Source: Paenibacillus_L residui
GTDB taxonomy: Bacteria > Bacillota > Bacilli > Paenibacillales > NBRC-103111
DNA length: 64,000 bases
NCBI RefSeq assembly: GCF_042677205.1
Contig: NZ_JBHTIU010000098.1
Coordinates: 1-64,000 of the forward strand
Direction: 5' to 3'
Shown: one piece after another, positions 1 to 8,512 of the stretch
How positions within the stretch are numbered: the first letter of the stretch is position 1
Layout of the letters: each line of letters begins with the position of its first letter
Notes under the pieces: generated by a model
The model's database searches: none
Told to the model about the DNA's origin: nothing
The model's input: only the letters and a program-made list of their open reading frames with translations
Translations under genes and position numbers: made by a program

Positions 1-14
1 TCCTGCAAAGTACC

Positions 15-146
15 TCAAGGAAACAGAAAATAAGTATTGTATGTTAATTGGTCAGTCGTAGTTTTTTTTGAATTCGCACTTGCTGCAGAGGTAACTAGAC
101 ATAGAACTAGTACAAACGACATGAGTACTCCTATAATTTTTTTCAT
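15..146 (-). CDS. small exported peptide, coupled to the DUF2306 gene
   Basis: A 43-codon frame starts with an ATG that overlaps the TGA of the membrane-protein gene upstream of it (ATGA), so translation is probably coupled. Residues 1-25 look like a signal peptide: two lysines at 2-3, the hydrophobic core IIGVLMSFVLVLCLV, and a small-residue cleavage site ending SAASA. The mature part would be only about 18 residues, rich in Thr and Tyr. No family is recognised. It could be the intact start of a secreted protein broken by a frameshift rather than a true peptide gene. Confidence 0.45.
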   Translation of the reverse strand: MKKIIGVLMSFVLVLCLVTSAASANSKKTTTDQLTYNTYFLFP

Positions 147-787
147 CCTACCACTGCCTTTCTGGATCGATTGATATTTCTGATAATGATGTTAGGAATG
201 ATCAACAGCAGCACAATAGAGCCGTAAACCCCTATTGTATAGCTGGTAGCGTAGTTGAGACCAAATCCCTGATAAAAAAGGGAGGTGATGAGATGAATTG
301 TCATGTTCGTAAAACAAAAGGCGTAACTTCGGATCATCCAGTTCCGGTGCCGAATGATGCGTTTCTTTTTGATTTGTACAAGCGCCGTAATGGTGATAAA
401 CAGCCATATTAGATTAAGAGCGTTGAACCCCATACTGCTTATTTTTCCTCCGGTAGCATAAGGAGCCATATATCCGGAAGTAATCACGACAAGAAGGACG
501 GATACTAAATAAACGTAGCCGTTTATACGGTGGAACTTGCGGCTTTTTTCAAGGACGCGGTTGGAGAAGTTGAGCAACCCTGTCGCCATGGCGATGCAGG
601 CAAACGCAACATGAACGTGCATAACGTTGATCCAGACCGGAAGATTAAGTTCGCGCTTCAGGCCGATTTTATGGCTTATAAACGCCTTTGCTTCGGGATC
701 GATAATAAAATTGGCCACCAAAGCGTAAAGGATAAATAGAATACTGATGCAGGCCAATAAGCCGTATGATATTTTCCACTCCTTCAT
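143..787 (-). CDS. DUF2306 family multi-pass membrane protein
   Basis: Predicted 214-residue integral membrane protein of the DUF2306 type, function unknown. About six hydrophobic segments are visible, with conserved-looking histidines in or near the membrane segments (HVHVAFACIA, HRINGYVYLV, RHRNWMIRSYAFCFTNMTIHL), an arrangement that resembles haem-binding membrane proteins, although this is only inference. An ATG three codons upstream abuts the GAGGGG ribosome site directly; the ATG at 787 sits nine bases from it and is the better start. Its stop overlaps the start of a small exported-peptide gene. Confidence 0.8.
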   Translation of the reverse strand: MKEWKISYGLLACISILFILYALVANFIIDPEAKAFISHKIGLKRELNLPVWINVMHVHVAFACIAMATGLLNFSNRVLEKSRKFHRINGYVYLVSVLLVVITSGYMAPYATGGKISSMGFNALNLIWLFITITALVQIKKKRIIRHRNWMIRSYAFCFTNMTIHLITSLFYQGFGLNYATSYTIGVYGSIVLLLIIPNIIIRNINRSRKAVVG

Positions 788-830
788 GCGATCCATCCCC
801 TCATTTTAATTGCCAAATCGCATTTATGGG

Positions 831-1862
831 TTAGGTAACACGCTTGCCTGTTAATTTGGATGCAGGCAGTATGCCGGCCCTGGCGAATCCAATCATGTCA
901 TCTCCACGCACGGTAACTTCGAATTTTAGATTTAACCGCATAGGTTTCGTGACGCGCAGCGACCAGGTGAGCTTATTGTCCTGAAGTAAGGGATTTATAA
1001 ACTCGACCGTCTCATCCCCTTGTGTAGCCTGGCCTTGGACCAACCCATTCCTTATGGAAATGGAGAGCTTGACCTCCAGTTTTCCAACAGGCGTAGCAAT
1101 TGTTGTATCCCAATCCCCGTCGAAGTCAGATTCTCCGGGTAATTTTATATCCGGGGTATCATAAATCATCCCCATATTGTTCGTCGCGTTCGTTTCTTCG
1201 TCGGTCTCTGCCTTGTGAGAGCCAGGCGCCCTTCCTTCTTCCCGCCAGACCGTTCCTCTCCGTTCGTATTCGAACAGTTGCTCTACCGCGTGCGCGATGC
1301 GCGGTCCAAGCTCGCGTTCCACCAGATACAGCGCTACATCGAGTCCCGAAGTAACGCCGCCACCAGTGACCAGGTTGCCGCTATCCACTACGCGTGCAGG
1401 AACGGGAATGGCTCCGGTTGCTCCAAGTACATCCATGCCCAGATGATGCGTTACCGCTGGTCTGCCCTCCAAGAGCCCTCCCATGGCCAGTAACAGGGAA
1501 CCGCCGCAAACCGTGGCAACGATGATGTCATTTTGCCCGAGTGCTTGCTCAATCATTTCAACCAATTCGGTATTCAGTGCCCGCGACAGAATGGCTGGGG
1601 GCGAATTCGGCCCATCTCCTTCGACGTCGCCCGACGCGCCAGGTACAAGAATGATGCCTGTTCGTTCCGGGTTCAGTCTGCCACTCGCTTCAATTTTTAA
1701 CCCGTTGATGCCGCTGGTGACGGATCTCGGCCCTTCAGCGGTAACGAATTCTACGCTTAACGCGTGTTCAGCATACATTGCCGCGGCACAAAAAACTTCG
1801 TAAGGTGCAATGGCATCCAGAAGGTCAAAGCCATCAAAAAGCACGACTTGAACCGTTAACAT
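831..1862 (-). CDS. DJ-1/PfpI family protein with extra C-terminal beta domain
   Basis: 343 residues. Residues 1-200 are a class I glutamine amidotransferase-like DJ-1/PfpI domain of the isonitrile-hydratase/AraC-N-terminal type: VVLFDGFDLLDAIAPYEVF at the start and a nucleophile elbow VATVCGGSLLLA carrying the expected cysteine, followed by THH. After a charged linker (about 205-230) comes an additional domain of about 110 residues (FDGDWDTTIATPVG to the end) that looks like a small beta-sandwich and is not part of the usual family. The start has GAGGAGG upstream. A broken paralogue of the DJ-1 part lies at 8513-8635. The substrate cannot be told from sequence. Confidence 0.85.
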   Translation of the reverse strand: MLTVQVVLFDGFDLLDAIAPYEVFCAAAMYAEHALSVEFVTAEGPRSVTSGINGLKIEASGRLNPERTGIILVPGASGDVEGDGPNSPPAILSRALNTELVEMIEQALGQNDIIVATVCGGSLLLAMGGLLEGRPAVTHHLGMDVLGATGAIPVPARVVDSGNLVTGGGVTSGLDVALYLVERELGPRIAHAVEQLFEYERRGTVWREEGRAPGSHKAETDEETNATNNMGMIYDTPDIKLPGESDFDGDWDTTIATPVGKLEVKLSISIRNGLVQGQATQGDETVEFINPLLQDNKLTWSLRVTKPMRLNLKFEVTVRGDDMIGFARAGILPASKLTGKRVT

Positions 1863-1930
1863 CCATAAACCTCCTCATATTCAAAGTCAATAGATTGATC
1901 CTCGAACCTGCGGATCGTATCAGGGAAAAG

Positions 1931-2146
1931 TTATTTTGTCAGAAGATCCTTCAGCCTGTGATATTCCTTCTCGTCGATTTCACCACTCGCCATCCGACCT
2001 TTTAGAATCAATGCGATGTCACGGTCTTTTGGATTGGAATCTCTGTAGCGATGACAAATCAGATAAATTCGAATTGCGACAAAAGAAAAAAGCGTAAGAC
2101 AAAATAGAGCACCGAATGGAAAAAATGAGAAACTTCCGTATTCCAA
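1931..2146 (-). CDS. small membrane protein with SHOCT-like C-terminus
   Basis: A 71-residue protein with one hydrophobic segment (FFPFGALFCLTLFSFVAIRIYLI) followed by a short C-terminal helical motif, ILKGRMASGEIDEKEYHRLKDLL, typical of SHOCT domains that occur at the ends of many small bacterial proteins. GAAGGAGG lies nine bases before a TTG at 2146, which I take as the start; a TTG three codons earlier directly abuts the ribosome site. Function unknown. It is transcribed away from the two-component system that begins at 2358. Confidence 0.65.
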   Translation of the reverse strand: MEYGSFSFFPFGALFCLTLFSFVAIRIYLICHRYRDSNPKDRDIALILKGRMASGEIDEKEYHRLKDLLTK

Positions 2147-2357
2147 GTTTGTCAACCTCCTTCATCCGTTTTTGCGTAGAACGGGCCCTAACTCGCGATA
2201 TTTGCTGTCCGACTCGGCAAGAAGTATCGTAACAAACGAGTATCTCAAATGAAGTTGTATAAAGGTCACAAAACAATAAACAAATCATCACAAATTAGGT
2301 GGTTCTGTTTGTTGCATGGGGTTAAATGATAAACTAGTTTTCAAAGGTGGGATATTC

Positions 2358-3044
2358 ATGAGTGAAATCAGTACCATACTGGTTGTAGACGATGATCAAA
2401 GCATTGTTGAACTATTGAGCGACTTTTTAGAGTATGAAAATTATCGCGTTATAACCGCTTGCGATTCTGTTCAAGCTTGGACATTGTTTGAGCAGAATTC
2501 CATTCATTGTATTGTTCTTGACATCATGATGCCGGGTCAAAACGGGTTTGAGTTATGTCGCCGGATTCGGGAGAAGAGTAACGTTCCGATCCTTTTCTTG
2601 AGCGCACGCAGCGACGATGTGGACAAGATTCGCGGCCTGACGCTCGGCGGCGATGATTATATTGTCAAAACCGCTTCACCCGGTGAAATTGTAGCCAGGA
2701 TAAAAGCTGTACTACGACGTTCTGTTTCCCAACTGCAAATGAGTGAGAGAATCTTGGATTTTGGCCGCATCAAGCTAAATCTATCCACAAGAGAAGTATT
2801 CGTGGATGGGAAGAGTGTAGTGCTCACCCCGAGGGAATATGAATTATTGCGATTATTTGCCGAACACCCCAGGCATGTTTTTTCATATGAACAGATACTT
2901 TCGAAATTTTGGAATGGGGTAGGTGACAGGCATACGATTCGGGTGCACATCGGTCGACTTCGCGAGAAAATTGAATCCGATCCGAACCATCCTCAATACC
3001 TAGTCAACGTATGGGGAATAGGGTATCGCTTCGAGGGAGGTTAA
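2358..3044 (+). CDS. OmpR-family response regulator with altered KPF motif
   Basis: 228 residues. Receiver domain (about 1-115) with acidic pocket VVDDDQ and phospho-acceptor LDIMMPG, then a winged-helix DNA-binding domain (TPREYELLRLFAEHP to GIGYRFEG). The ATG at 2358 follows AAGGTGGG; an in-frame ATG 14 codons earlier has no ribosome site. It pairs with the histidine kinase starting two bases after its stop. One oddity: the nearly invariant Lys-Pro-Phe of receiver domains reads K-T-A (DDYIVKTASPGEIV), losing the cis-proline next to the conserved lysine, which could change phosphorylation switching. Confidence 0.9.
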   Translation: MSEISTILVVDDDQSIVELLSDFLEYENYRVITACDSVQAWTLFEQNSIHCIVLDIMMPGQNGFELCRRIREKSNVPILFLSARSDDVDKIRGLTLGGDDYIVKTASPGEIVARIKAVLRRSVSQLQMSERILDFGRIKLNLSTREVFVDGKSVVLTPREYELLRLFAEHPRHVFSYEQILSKFWNGVGDRHTIRVHIGRLREKIESDPNHPQYLVNVWGIGYRFEGG

Positions 3045-3045
3045 G

Positions 3046-4380
3046 ATGAGAACACTTCGTATTCGTTCGTTTACTATACTGCTTTTCTTCTTCTTAATGT
3101 TAGTGCCGTGGATCTTTTATGTGACAACACACTTCATAGAGACAAAAACGCTCAGCTTCGCAAAAAACGGAGCTCAAGCCGAGATTCTGCAAGGACAATG
3201 GATCGAGAAGATCGTACAGCTGATCGAAACCAATTCGAACAAATGGAGGGATCCGAATTGGCAAAACCAATTGCATCATGAGTTGCAACAAGCGAAAATG
3301 GAAGCGGCTATTCTATCTGCATCAGATCAAGAAATTTACCGTTCTAATCCACAGAGCCATGGCATATTGCCTTCTACCGAACGGTTCTCCATTATAGAGG
3401 ACGGGCATTTGCTCGGAAAGGTCATTATTTATCTTCCGAAGTCAAATGCGGCTAAGTTCATTTCGATATTTACCGGGCTATTGTTAGCTTTTTTTATTGT
3501 CGGTGTTGAAATGCGAAGGTTTCTTCTTAAGCCTCTCGAAAAGATGAGCTTTGCAGCCAGAAAAGTCGCTGCAGGAGATTGGGACGTAGAGTTGCCTGGA
3601 TCCTATATCACCGAAATCTCTGAGGTACGCGATGCATTCGAAATGATGGTGAATGGAATGCAAAAAGCTTTTCAAAAACAAGCGGAATTGGAAGAAGAGC
3701 GCCGATTCGTCATTACAGCTGTCGCTCATGATTTGCGTACCCCATTGTTCGCTTTACGAGGTTACTTGGATGGTCTGGAACAAGGCATTGCCCAATCCCC
3801 GGATAAAATAACCAAATATTTGGCCGTTTGTAAGGAAAAATCGGCGCAATTGGACCGGTTGGTAGAGGACCTGTTCACATTTACAAAGATGGAGCATGTG
3901 CAGATGGATCTTCATCATCAGAAGATTGATATTAAATTCATCATCCTGAAATCGATTGACAGTTTAAGTCCGCTAGCTCGCCAAAAGAACCTCTCGATTT
4001 CGACCCATATTGAAGACGACTGCTTCATTAACGGTGATGTGCATTTATTGGAACGAGCGATGAACAATTTGTTGGATAATGCCGTCAGACACACACCCTC
4101 GTATGGTGAAATTGTTGTTCAATGTTATAAAGAAGGTAACAAAATAAAGTTTATGATCCGTGATACCGGCCCGGGCTTCTCCTCGGAAGAACTACATCGA
4201 GTTTTTGAACCTCTATATCGTGGTGAAGCATCTAGAAATCGTTCAACTGGAGGTAGCGGATTAGGGCTGACCATTTCACAACGAATTGTAAGGCTTCACG
4301 GAGGTGAGCTCTCCGCAGGCAACCATTCGGAAGGCGGAGCGCTGCTAACGGGTTGGATACCTGTAACTAACCCAGGCTAA
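3046..4380 (+). CDS. sensor histidine kinase
   Basis: 444 residues, partner of the regulator just upstream; its GAGGGAGG ribosome site lies inside the end of that gene. Two membrane segments (about 8-27 and 140-158) bracket an extracytoplasmic sensor of about 110 residues, followed by HAMP (RRFLLKPLEKMSFAARKVAAGDW), a HisKA dimerisation helix with AVAHDLRTPL carrying the phospho-histidine, and a HATPase domain with the N box NNLLDNAVRHT, G1 DTGPGF and G2 GGSGLGLTI. All catalytic motifs are present. The signal sensed is unknown; the neighbouring CPBP protease may be a target but there is no direct evidence. Confidence 0.92.
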   Translation: MRTLRIRSFTILLFFFLMLVPWIFYVTTHFIETKTLSFAKNGAQAEILQGQWIEKIVQLIETNSNKWRDPNWQNQLHHELQQAKMEAAILSASDQEIYRSNPQSHGILPSTERFSIIEDGHLLGKVIIYLPKSNAAKFISIFTGLLLAFFIVGVEMRRFLLKPLEKMSFAARKVAAGDWDVELPGSYITEISEVRDAFEMMVNGMQKAFQKQAELEEERRFVITAVAHDLRTPLFALRGYLDGLEQGIAQSPDKITKYLAVCKEKSAQLDRLVEDLFTFTKMEHVQMDLHHQKIDIKFIILKSIDSLSPLARQKNLSISTHIEDDCFINGDVHLLERAMNNLLDNAVRHTPSYGEIVVQCYKEGNKIKFMIRDTGPGFSSEELHRVFEPLYRGEASRNRSTGGSGLGLTISQRIVRLHGGELSAGNHSEGGALLTGWIPVTNPG

Positions 4381-4710
4381 AATCGAAGAACGAACGTTAC
4401 TGGACAATTTTCCTGATCACAATAAGGAAACATCCCCTGAAGTTCTTTGCTTTGTGGGATAGCGCCAGCAGATAAAAGGCATACCTCAAATACCCTGATT
4501 GAAAAGCCATGATACCAAAAGAATTACAATTAGCCATGGAGCCTCCGTCTTGGACGCAGTTTCCGCTCATGTTATGATAACTTAATCAACACAAATCATT
4601 TCCGAAAGGTTGAGATTTTCCTGCCATCGGTAACGACCATTGCAATGAAGCTCTTGGGAAAAGATCCTGAGAGCTTTTCATTGTAGATGAACAGAAAAGG
4701 AGAAATAAAC
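4381..4710. other. 330-bp intergenic region
   Basis: No convincing gene is visible between the kinase and the CPBP protease. The only structure noticed is a hairpin at about 4647-4680 (GAAGCTCT paired with AGAGCTTT, short A-rich loop) followed by TTTTCATT, which could be a weak terminator on the plus strand. Confidence 0.4.
4646..4682 (+). terminator. possible weak hairpin terminator
   Basis: GAAGCTCTTGGGA pairs with TCCTGAGAGCTTT across an AAAAGA loop and is followed by a short T-rich stretch. It lies about 30 bases upstream of the CPBP gene start, so it could end read-through from the two-component operon or act as a leader hairpin. Confidence 0.35.
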
Positions 4711-5523
4711 ATGATTCGGAAATCAGCATTGATTGTGTATCTGATCATTTCTTTCGGTTGGACATGGGGGTGTTGGATTTCAGCTTATCGGTGGAGCAGA
4801 TCGACAGACCATTTTTTACGAACGGATATGACGATTTTTCATCTTGCCGGAAATTTTTCCATTGTTCAACTGTTATTCGCACTAGGCGTGTTCGGTCCTT
4901 TGCTCGGATTCCTTGCGGTCCGTACCCGAGAGGGAGTTATACTGTTCAGACGTCCGGGTCGAGCTGATATCCGTTTCGCATTATCTATTCCGATCGTGAT
5001 CGCAATTCCGATGTTCGTACTCAGCATCCTGCTCAGCAGTTTGGCGGATGCAACATGGCAAGCGGTTGCGTTATCCGTAATCGGATATTTCATTTCAAAT
5101 GTGCTGACAAGCGGAACCGAGGAGTTTGGTTGGCGCGGATATCTGTATCCTTATTTGAAGACAAGGGAACAAGATTTCTGGCACGCTGCATGGAAGGGGG
5201 GCTTCATCTGGGCATTATGGCACTATCCGTTGCTCTTTATTTTGTATGTGGACGCGGGGCTGGCTGTTCTTGTGCCTTCTCTGATTGGATTTACAGCGTC
5301 CATCGTCGCCATGAACTATATCACCAATTTTATCTTTGAACGATCAGGCTCCATCCTGCTTGTGATGGTGTTGCATGCCTTGAACAATACGGTCAGTTTT
5401 ACTTTGATCAGTCTGTACCCGGAAACACCGTTCACGATTGTGAGCAGTCTGATGGCGTGGGCGGTTGTCGGATACTTGGAGAAAACATGGACAACTGGCG
5501 GCTGGCCGAGGACGAGTGAATGA
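4711..5523 (+). CDS. CPBP family intramembrane glutamic endopeptidase
   Basis: 270 residues, multi-pass membrane protein of the CPBP (CAAX protease and bacteriocin-processing, Abi) family. The signature residues are all present: TEEFGWRGYL (EExxxR), WALWHYPL (FxxxH-type motif) and LHALNN near the C-terminus. Members cleave or act on membrane substrates and some give immunity to bacteriocins. The ATG at 4711 is preceded by AAAAGGAG; an upstream ATG at 4687 is part of the same leader and less likely. It stands alone, downstream of a two-component system in the same orientation. Confidence 0.88.
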   Translation: MIRKSALIVYLIISFGWTWGCWISAYRWSRSTDHFLRTDMTIFHLAGNFSIVQLLFALGVFGPLLGFLAVRTREGVILFRRPGRADIRFALSIPIVIAIPMFVLSILLSSLADATWQAVALSVIGYFISNVLTSGTEEFGWRGYLYPYLKTREQDFWHAAWKGGFIWALWHYPLLFILYVDAGLAVLVPSLIGFTASIVAMNYITNFIFERSGSILLVMVLHALNNTVSFTLISLYPETPFTIVSSLMAWAVVGYLEKTWTTGGWPRTSE

Positions 5524-5614
5524 ACAGATCAATGTAGTGGTAATCTGGCAAGATAACTACTGCATGATATCCCGTTTCAGTCATTCGGCGTCCATTTAGC
5601 CGTACAGTGGTGAG

Positions 5615-5770
5615 AGCCACTACCCGCTGCTCGTGTCTGCGATCAGCCAGTTCGCTATCGACTGACGCGACAGTTTCACCCCTGACCGCATAAACAGTTG
5701 TTCCTGACGATAACGGTGCAGCACCCCACGTATTTCTGATTCACCACAATCGATGGCGAGGTCGAGTGCC
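5615..5770 (-). pseudogene. IS66-family transposase (TnpC) fragment
   Basis: Read on the minus strand, this short stretch encodes SPSIVVNQKYVG and, after a one-base frameshift, HRYRQEQLFMRSGVKLSRQS followed by IANWLIADTSSG. These correspond to the central region of IS66-family transposases (the stretch around NQKYV...LYRQE...LSRxTLANW). Only about 50 codons remain and the frame is broken, so it is debris. No terminal repeats could be placed. Confidence 0.6.
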
Positions 5771-6215
5771 CAGACACCATGGGCACAGGTATGAGACAGG
5801 TGAGGATTGGCGCGTATCGTTTAAGCAGGGCATGCTGAACATTTCGCTTTTTAGCCGTGCACGACGGGTCTAGCGTGCAGCAGCGCGATGATGACGATAA
5901 AGCTCCTGGATGACCAGCAGTTCTTTGACAGACCTCGTGTCAGCCGAGTTGTCGCCGCTCGCTTTCGTTGACGAGAGCTGGGCGGCGATTTCTTACGCTT
6001 GGATAATTTCGCAGAGCTCATTTTTTCTTGAGCAGTGTGTGAACGAATACTGGTAAGCAGTTTTAATTAGTCGAATATAAAAATAAAACCCGGATAAATC
6101 TTTGATCGTCTCGATCTGTCCCATCTTGAGCATCTCCCCGTCCCCATAACCTTTCGCTTCTCTCTATGAATAGGATACAGGAGTCTTCTGTTGCGGTCTA
6201 TTCCCCCACGATTTA
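5771..6215. other. degenerate intergenic DNA, probably transposon debris
   Basis: No intact gene. On the minus strand near 5885-5930 a short peptide SVKELLVIQELYRHH resembles the DLLVIHELYHQQ stretch of the IS1182-type transposase at 27.6 kb, suggesting leftover transposase sequence. The rest shows only short broken frames. Confidence 0.4.
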
Positions 6216-6632
6216 TTGGGGGATTTCTGCTTGTTTTTTCCGGGGATTTCACTTTGCTCTTTCGGGGTACTTTTAGTCTACATTACACACTCGATTAGCC
6301 GGCTGCCCGAAGCGTTGGATCTTCCTGTCGAACCGCGCTTGCACACGAGTTATCTGCCGCAGGAGATGATTCGTTTTATTGGTCGTACATGGGAGGGGGC
6401 GCCTCTTGAGGAGCATCATCTTATTGAATTTTCCCGTTTTTACTACAAAGAGTGGCTTGAGCGGTTGAATCGGCAAAAACCGCGAATTGAACAAACGAAA
6501 AAGGCCTTTCGTGACTCCTCCCTTCAGATGGATGAGATCGACCAAGAGGTAAAACGTTTGGATAACAAGTGGGAGCACCTTCATTCGTCTGTTGAAGAAA
6601 AAAGGGAAACCTTTAAAAAGGTTATGAAATGA
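6216..6632 (+). CDS. hypothetical protein, possibly a truncated C-terminal part
   Basis: A 138-codon frame beginning at a TTG. From about residue 30 on it reads like real protein: a mixed region (LPEALDLPVEPRLHTSYLPQ) and then a highly charged, probably coiled-coil C-terminus (RLNRQKPRIEQTKKAF ... EVKRLDNKWEHLHSSVEEKR). The first 30 codons are cysteine- and phenylalanine-rich and may be read-in from adjacent debris. The family is not recognised. Being sandwiched between IS66 debris and a WYL-protein fragment, it is likely a 5'-truncated gene. Confidence 0.4.
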   Translation: MGDFCLFFPGISLCSFGVLLVYITHSISRLPEALDLPVEPRLHTSYLPQEMIRFIGRTWEGAPLEEHHLIEFSRFYYKEWLERLNRQKPRIEQTKKAFRDSSLQMDEIDQEVKRLDNKWEHLHSSVEEKRETFKKVMK

Positions 6633-6696
6633 AGCAAATTGAACTGCAGATGATCGGAGAAGCCGGATCTTGACGGGAGATCAGCTGGGGTTCCAA

Positions 6697-6885
6697 TCAC
6701 GTGCACGATTCATCGTATAACGGGCACATGGTTTGCGCTTCCGCCCGGACCGCGTCCCTCATCTCGGCGGGCATGAGCGCTTTCGCTTGTCTTCCATAAC
6801 CGAGCACAATGGAGCAAGCGGAGTCGAGCGTATGGAACTCGACCTCCTCCTCGACCCATCCATTGGCAGGCAAAGCTGTGGCAGC
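6697..6885 (-). pseudogene. C-terminal fragment of a WYL/YafY-type regulator
   Basis: About 60 codons on the minus strand ending VEEEVEFHTLDSACSIVLGY then GRQAKALMPAEMRDAVRAEA and a short tail. This is the layout of the C-terminal (WCX) part of WYL-domain transcription factors, where a beta strand is followed by a helix and a phrase about gates/charge at the end. No HTH or WYL core precedes it: upstream is the end of the methionine aminopeptidase gene. It is a truncated remnant. Confidence 0.5.
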
Positions 6886-6925
6886 CTCCGCAGCCGACCA
6901 TCCCGTTGGTCGACTACTAATCATT

Positions 6926-7672
6926 CTATTGCGCCGTCAGGATTTGTGGACCTTCAGCCGTGATGGCGATCGTATGCTCGTATTGGGCGGCAAGCTTACG
7001 GTCCAGCGTCCGCGCGGTCCAGCCGTCCGGATCGATTGTCATGTAATAGGTGCCTTCGGTGATCATGGGCTCGATCGTGAACACCATGCCTTCCTTGATG
7101 CGGGGGCCTTTGCCGGGATTGCCGATATGCACATAAGTCGGCTCCTCGTGCAGGTCACGACCGATGCCATGGGCGAGAAGGTCGCGCACGACGCCGAAGC
7201 CGTGCGACTCCGCATGCCGCTGGATCGCGCTTGTCACGTCACCGAGCCGATTGCCGGGCTGCGCCTGCGCGATGCCGAGGTCAAGGCATTCCTTCGTGAC
7301 GCGCATCAGCTTCTCGGCCGTAGGCGAGATCTTCCCGACCGCATAGCTCCAGGCCGAATCGCCGAGCCAGCCGTCGAGCTCCGCAACCGTGTCGATCGTC
7401 ACGATATCGCCTTCCTCAAGTGGCTTATCGCTAGGAAATCCATGCGCGATCACGTCGTTGACGGAGGCGCACGTCGCATATGGATAGCCCTTGTAGCCCT
7501 TCTCGTATGGCTTGGCGCCATGCTTCAAAATAATGTCCTCGAATATGCGATCAATCTCGTTCGTCGTGATGCCCGGTTTGATGAGCGGGGCGATCGTGCG
7601 ATGGCATTCGGCCACCACTTGGCATGCCTTGCGGATGGCCTCAATTTCATGCTTGCTTTTTAGGATAATCAT
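6926..7672 (-). CDS. map: type I methionine aminopeptidase
   Basis: 248 residues; removes N-terminal methionine from nascent proteins in the cytoplasm using two divalent metals. The five metal ligands of the pita-bread fold can be seen in order: TIDTV (Asp), GDSAWSY (Asp), LAHGIGRDLHEEP (His), FTIEPM (Glu) and YEHTIAI (Glu), plus the substrate-binding His of VIAHGFP. The length matches the family without a zinc-finger extension. The start at 7672 follows AGGAG and lies seven bases after the TetR gene stop, so the two form an operon. This is probably a secondary copy outside the ribosomal-protein cluster, which usually carries the housekeeping gene. Confidence 0.92.
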   Translation of the reverse strand: MIILKSKHEIEAIRKACQVVAECHRTIAPLIKPGITTNEIDRIFEDIILKHGAKPYEKGYKGYPYATCASVNDVIAHGFPSDKPLEEGDIVTIDTVAELDGWLGDSAWSYAVGKISPTAEKLMRVTKECLDLGIAQAQPGNRLGDVTSAIQRHAESHGFGVVRDLLAHGIGRDLHEEPTYVHIGNPGKGPRIKEGMVFTIEPMITEGTYYMTIDPDGWTARTLDRKLAAQYEHTIAITAEGPQILTAQ

Positions 7673-7679
7673 GTTCGTA

Positions 7680-8264
7680 TCAGGACTCCTTCGTAATAGC
7701 TTGCATTGCGAGCTGGGCGATTCGATCGACGTCCAACTCGGAAGCGCCCGTATAGTAGCGTAGCCCGCTGCAGCCGACCAGCACGACAAGCATATGGTCG
7801 ACGCTGTCGTCTTCGCGCCGGGCGATCGATTGAAGCGGGACGTACAAGCGTTCCATGAATCGTCTCTTGACGGGGTGCCGATCCTTCTCAGGCAAGCCTG
7901 CATAATGTTCCGCCGCCATTTTGTAGACGAGATATGCGCGGGCATCCGACTGCCACAGCCGGAGCAACGCCTTGCAATACGTCAACAGTTGACTATCATT
8001 CGGGCTTCCGCCTCTGATATTCGCCCATTCTGCCAGGGCTTGCTCGCATCGCTCGAAGCCGCTATCCAGCACATCTTCGATTAATAAATGTCGGTTGGGG
8101 TAATAATGGTATACCGTGCCGTAACCGAGTTTGGCCTCGCGGGCGACGTCGCGAATATCAAAGCTGCCTCCCGTGCGGAAGTAGGCGTGCGCGGCGGCGT
8201 CCAGGATCTGTTCTCTGCGCTGCATGCGGATCAGCTCATTTTGTTCTTTGGTACGGGGGCACAT
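7680..8264 (-). CDS. TetR family transcriptional regulator
   Basis: 194 residues. N-terminal helix-turn-helix of the TetR type (RREQILDAAAHAYFRTGGSF then DIRDVAREAKLGYGTVYHYY), with a helical ligand-binding C-terminal domain that carries no recognisable specificity. Start at 8264 follows AAGGAGG at 11 bases; an in-frame start 20 codons upstream lacks a ribosome site. It is the first gene of a two-gene operon with methionine aminopeptidase, an unusual partner; the regulator may control its own operon. Confidence 0.88.
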   Translation of the reverse strand: MCPRTKEQNELIRMQRREQILDAAAHAYFRTGGSFDIRDVAREAKLGYGTVYHYYPNRHLLIEDVLDSGFERCEQALAEWANIRGGSPNDSQLLTYCKALLRLWQSDARAYLVYKMAAEHYAGLPEKDRHPVKRRFMERLYVPLQSIARREDDSVDHMLVVLVGCSGLRYYTGASELDVDRIAQLAMQAITKES

Positions 8265-8414
8265 GGACGAATGAACCTCCTTGTTTAGACCTGCAAATTT
8301 GTCGATGAAAATATAATAAAGCATGGGGCGAGGAGATGCAAATATTCAGGCGACAGTAGCAGCATTAAGTTCCTCACGGATAACGATCGTTGAACTTTGC
8401 TCAGCTGCGAATCT

Positions 8415-8456
8415 CGAAAAGCGAGCCCCATGTAGAGAAAGGGAGCTCGCTTTTTT
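8415..8456 (+). terminator. rho-independent terminator
   Basis: AAAGCGAGC pairs with GCTCGCTTT across a loop of about 18 bases and is followed by TTTTTT on the plus strand. It lies upstream of the TetR gene and just before the DJ-1 remnant. The plus-strand transcript it would end is not obvious, so it may be a relic of a lost gene. Confidence 0.6.
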
Positions 8457-8512
8457 AAACGATGATTTTGTCTTTCGTTGTGTCATAAAAGCGAGGCAGC
8501 AAGTTGTACAGA

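Noticed and set aside
6809..7663. Long plus-strand reading frame of 284 codons
   Set aside because: It is the antisense shadow of the methionine aminopeptidase gene, which has all metal ligands and a ribosome site.
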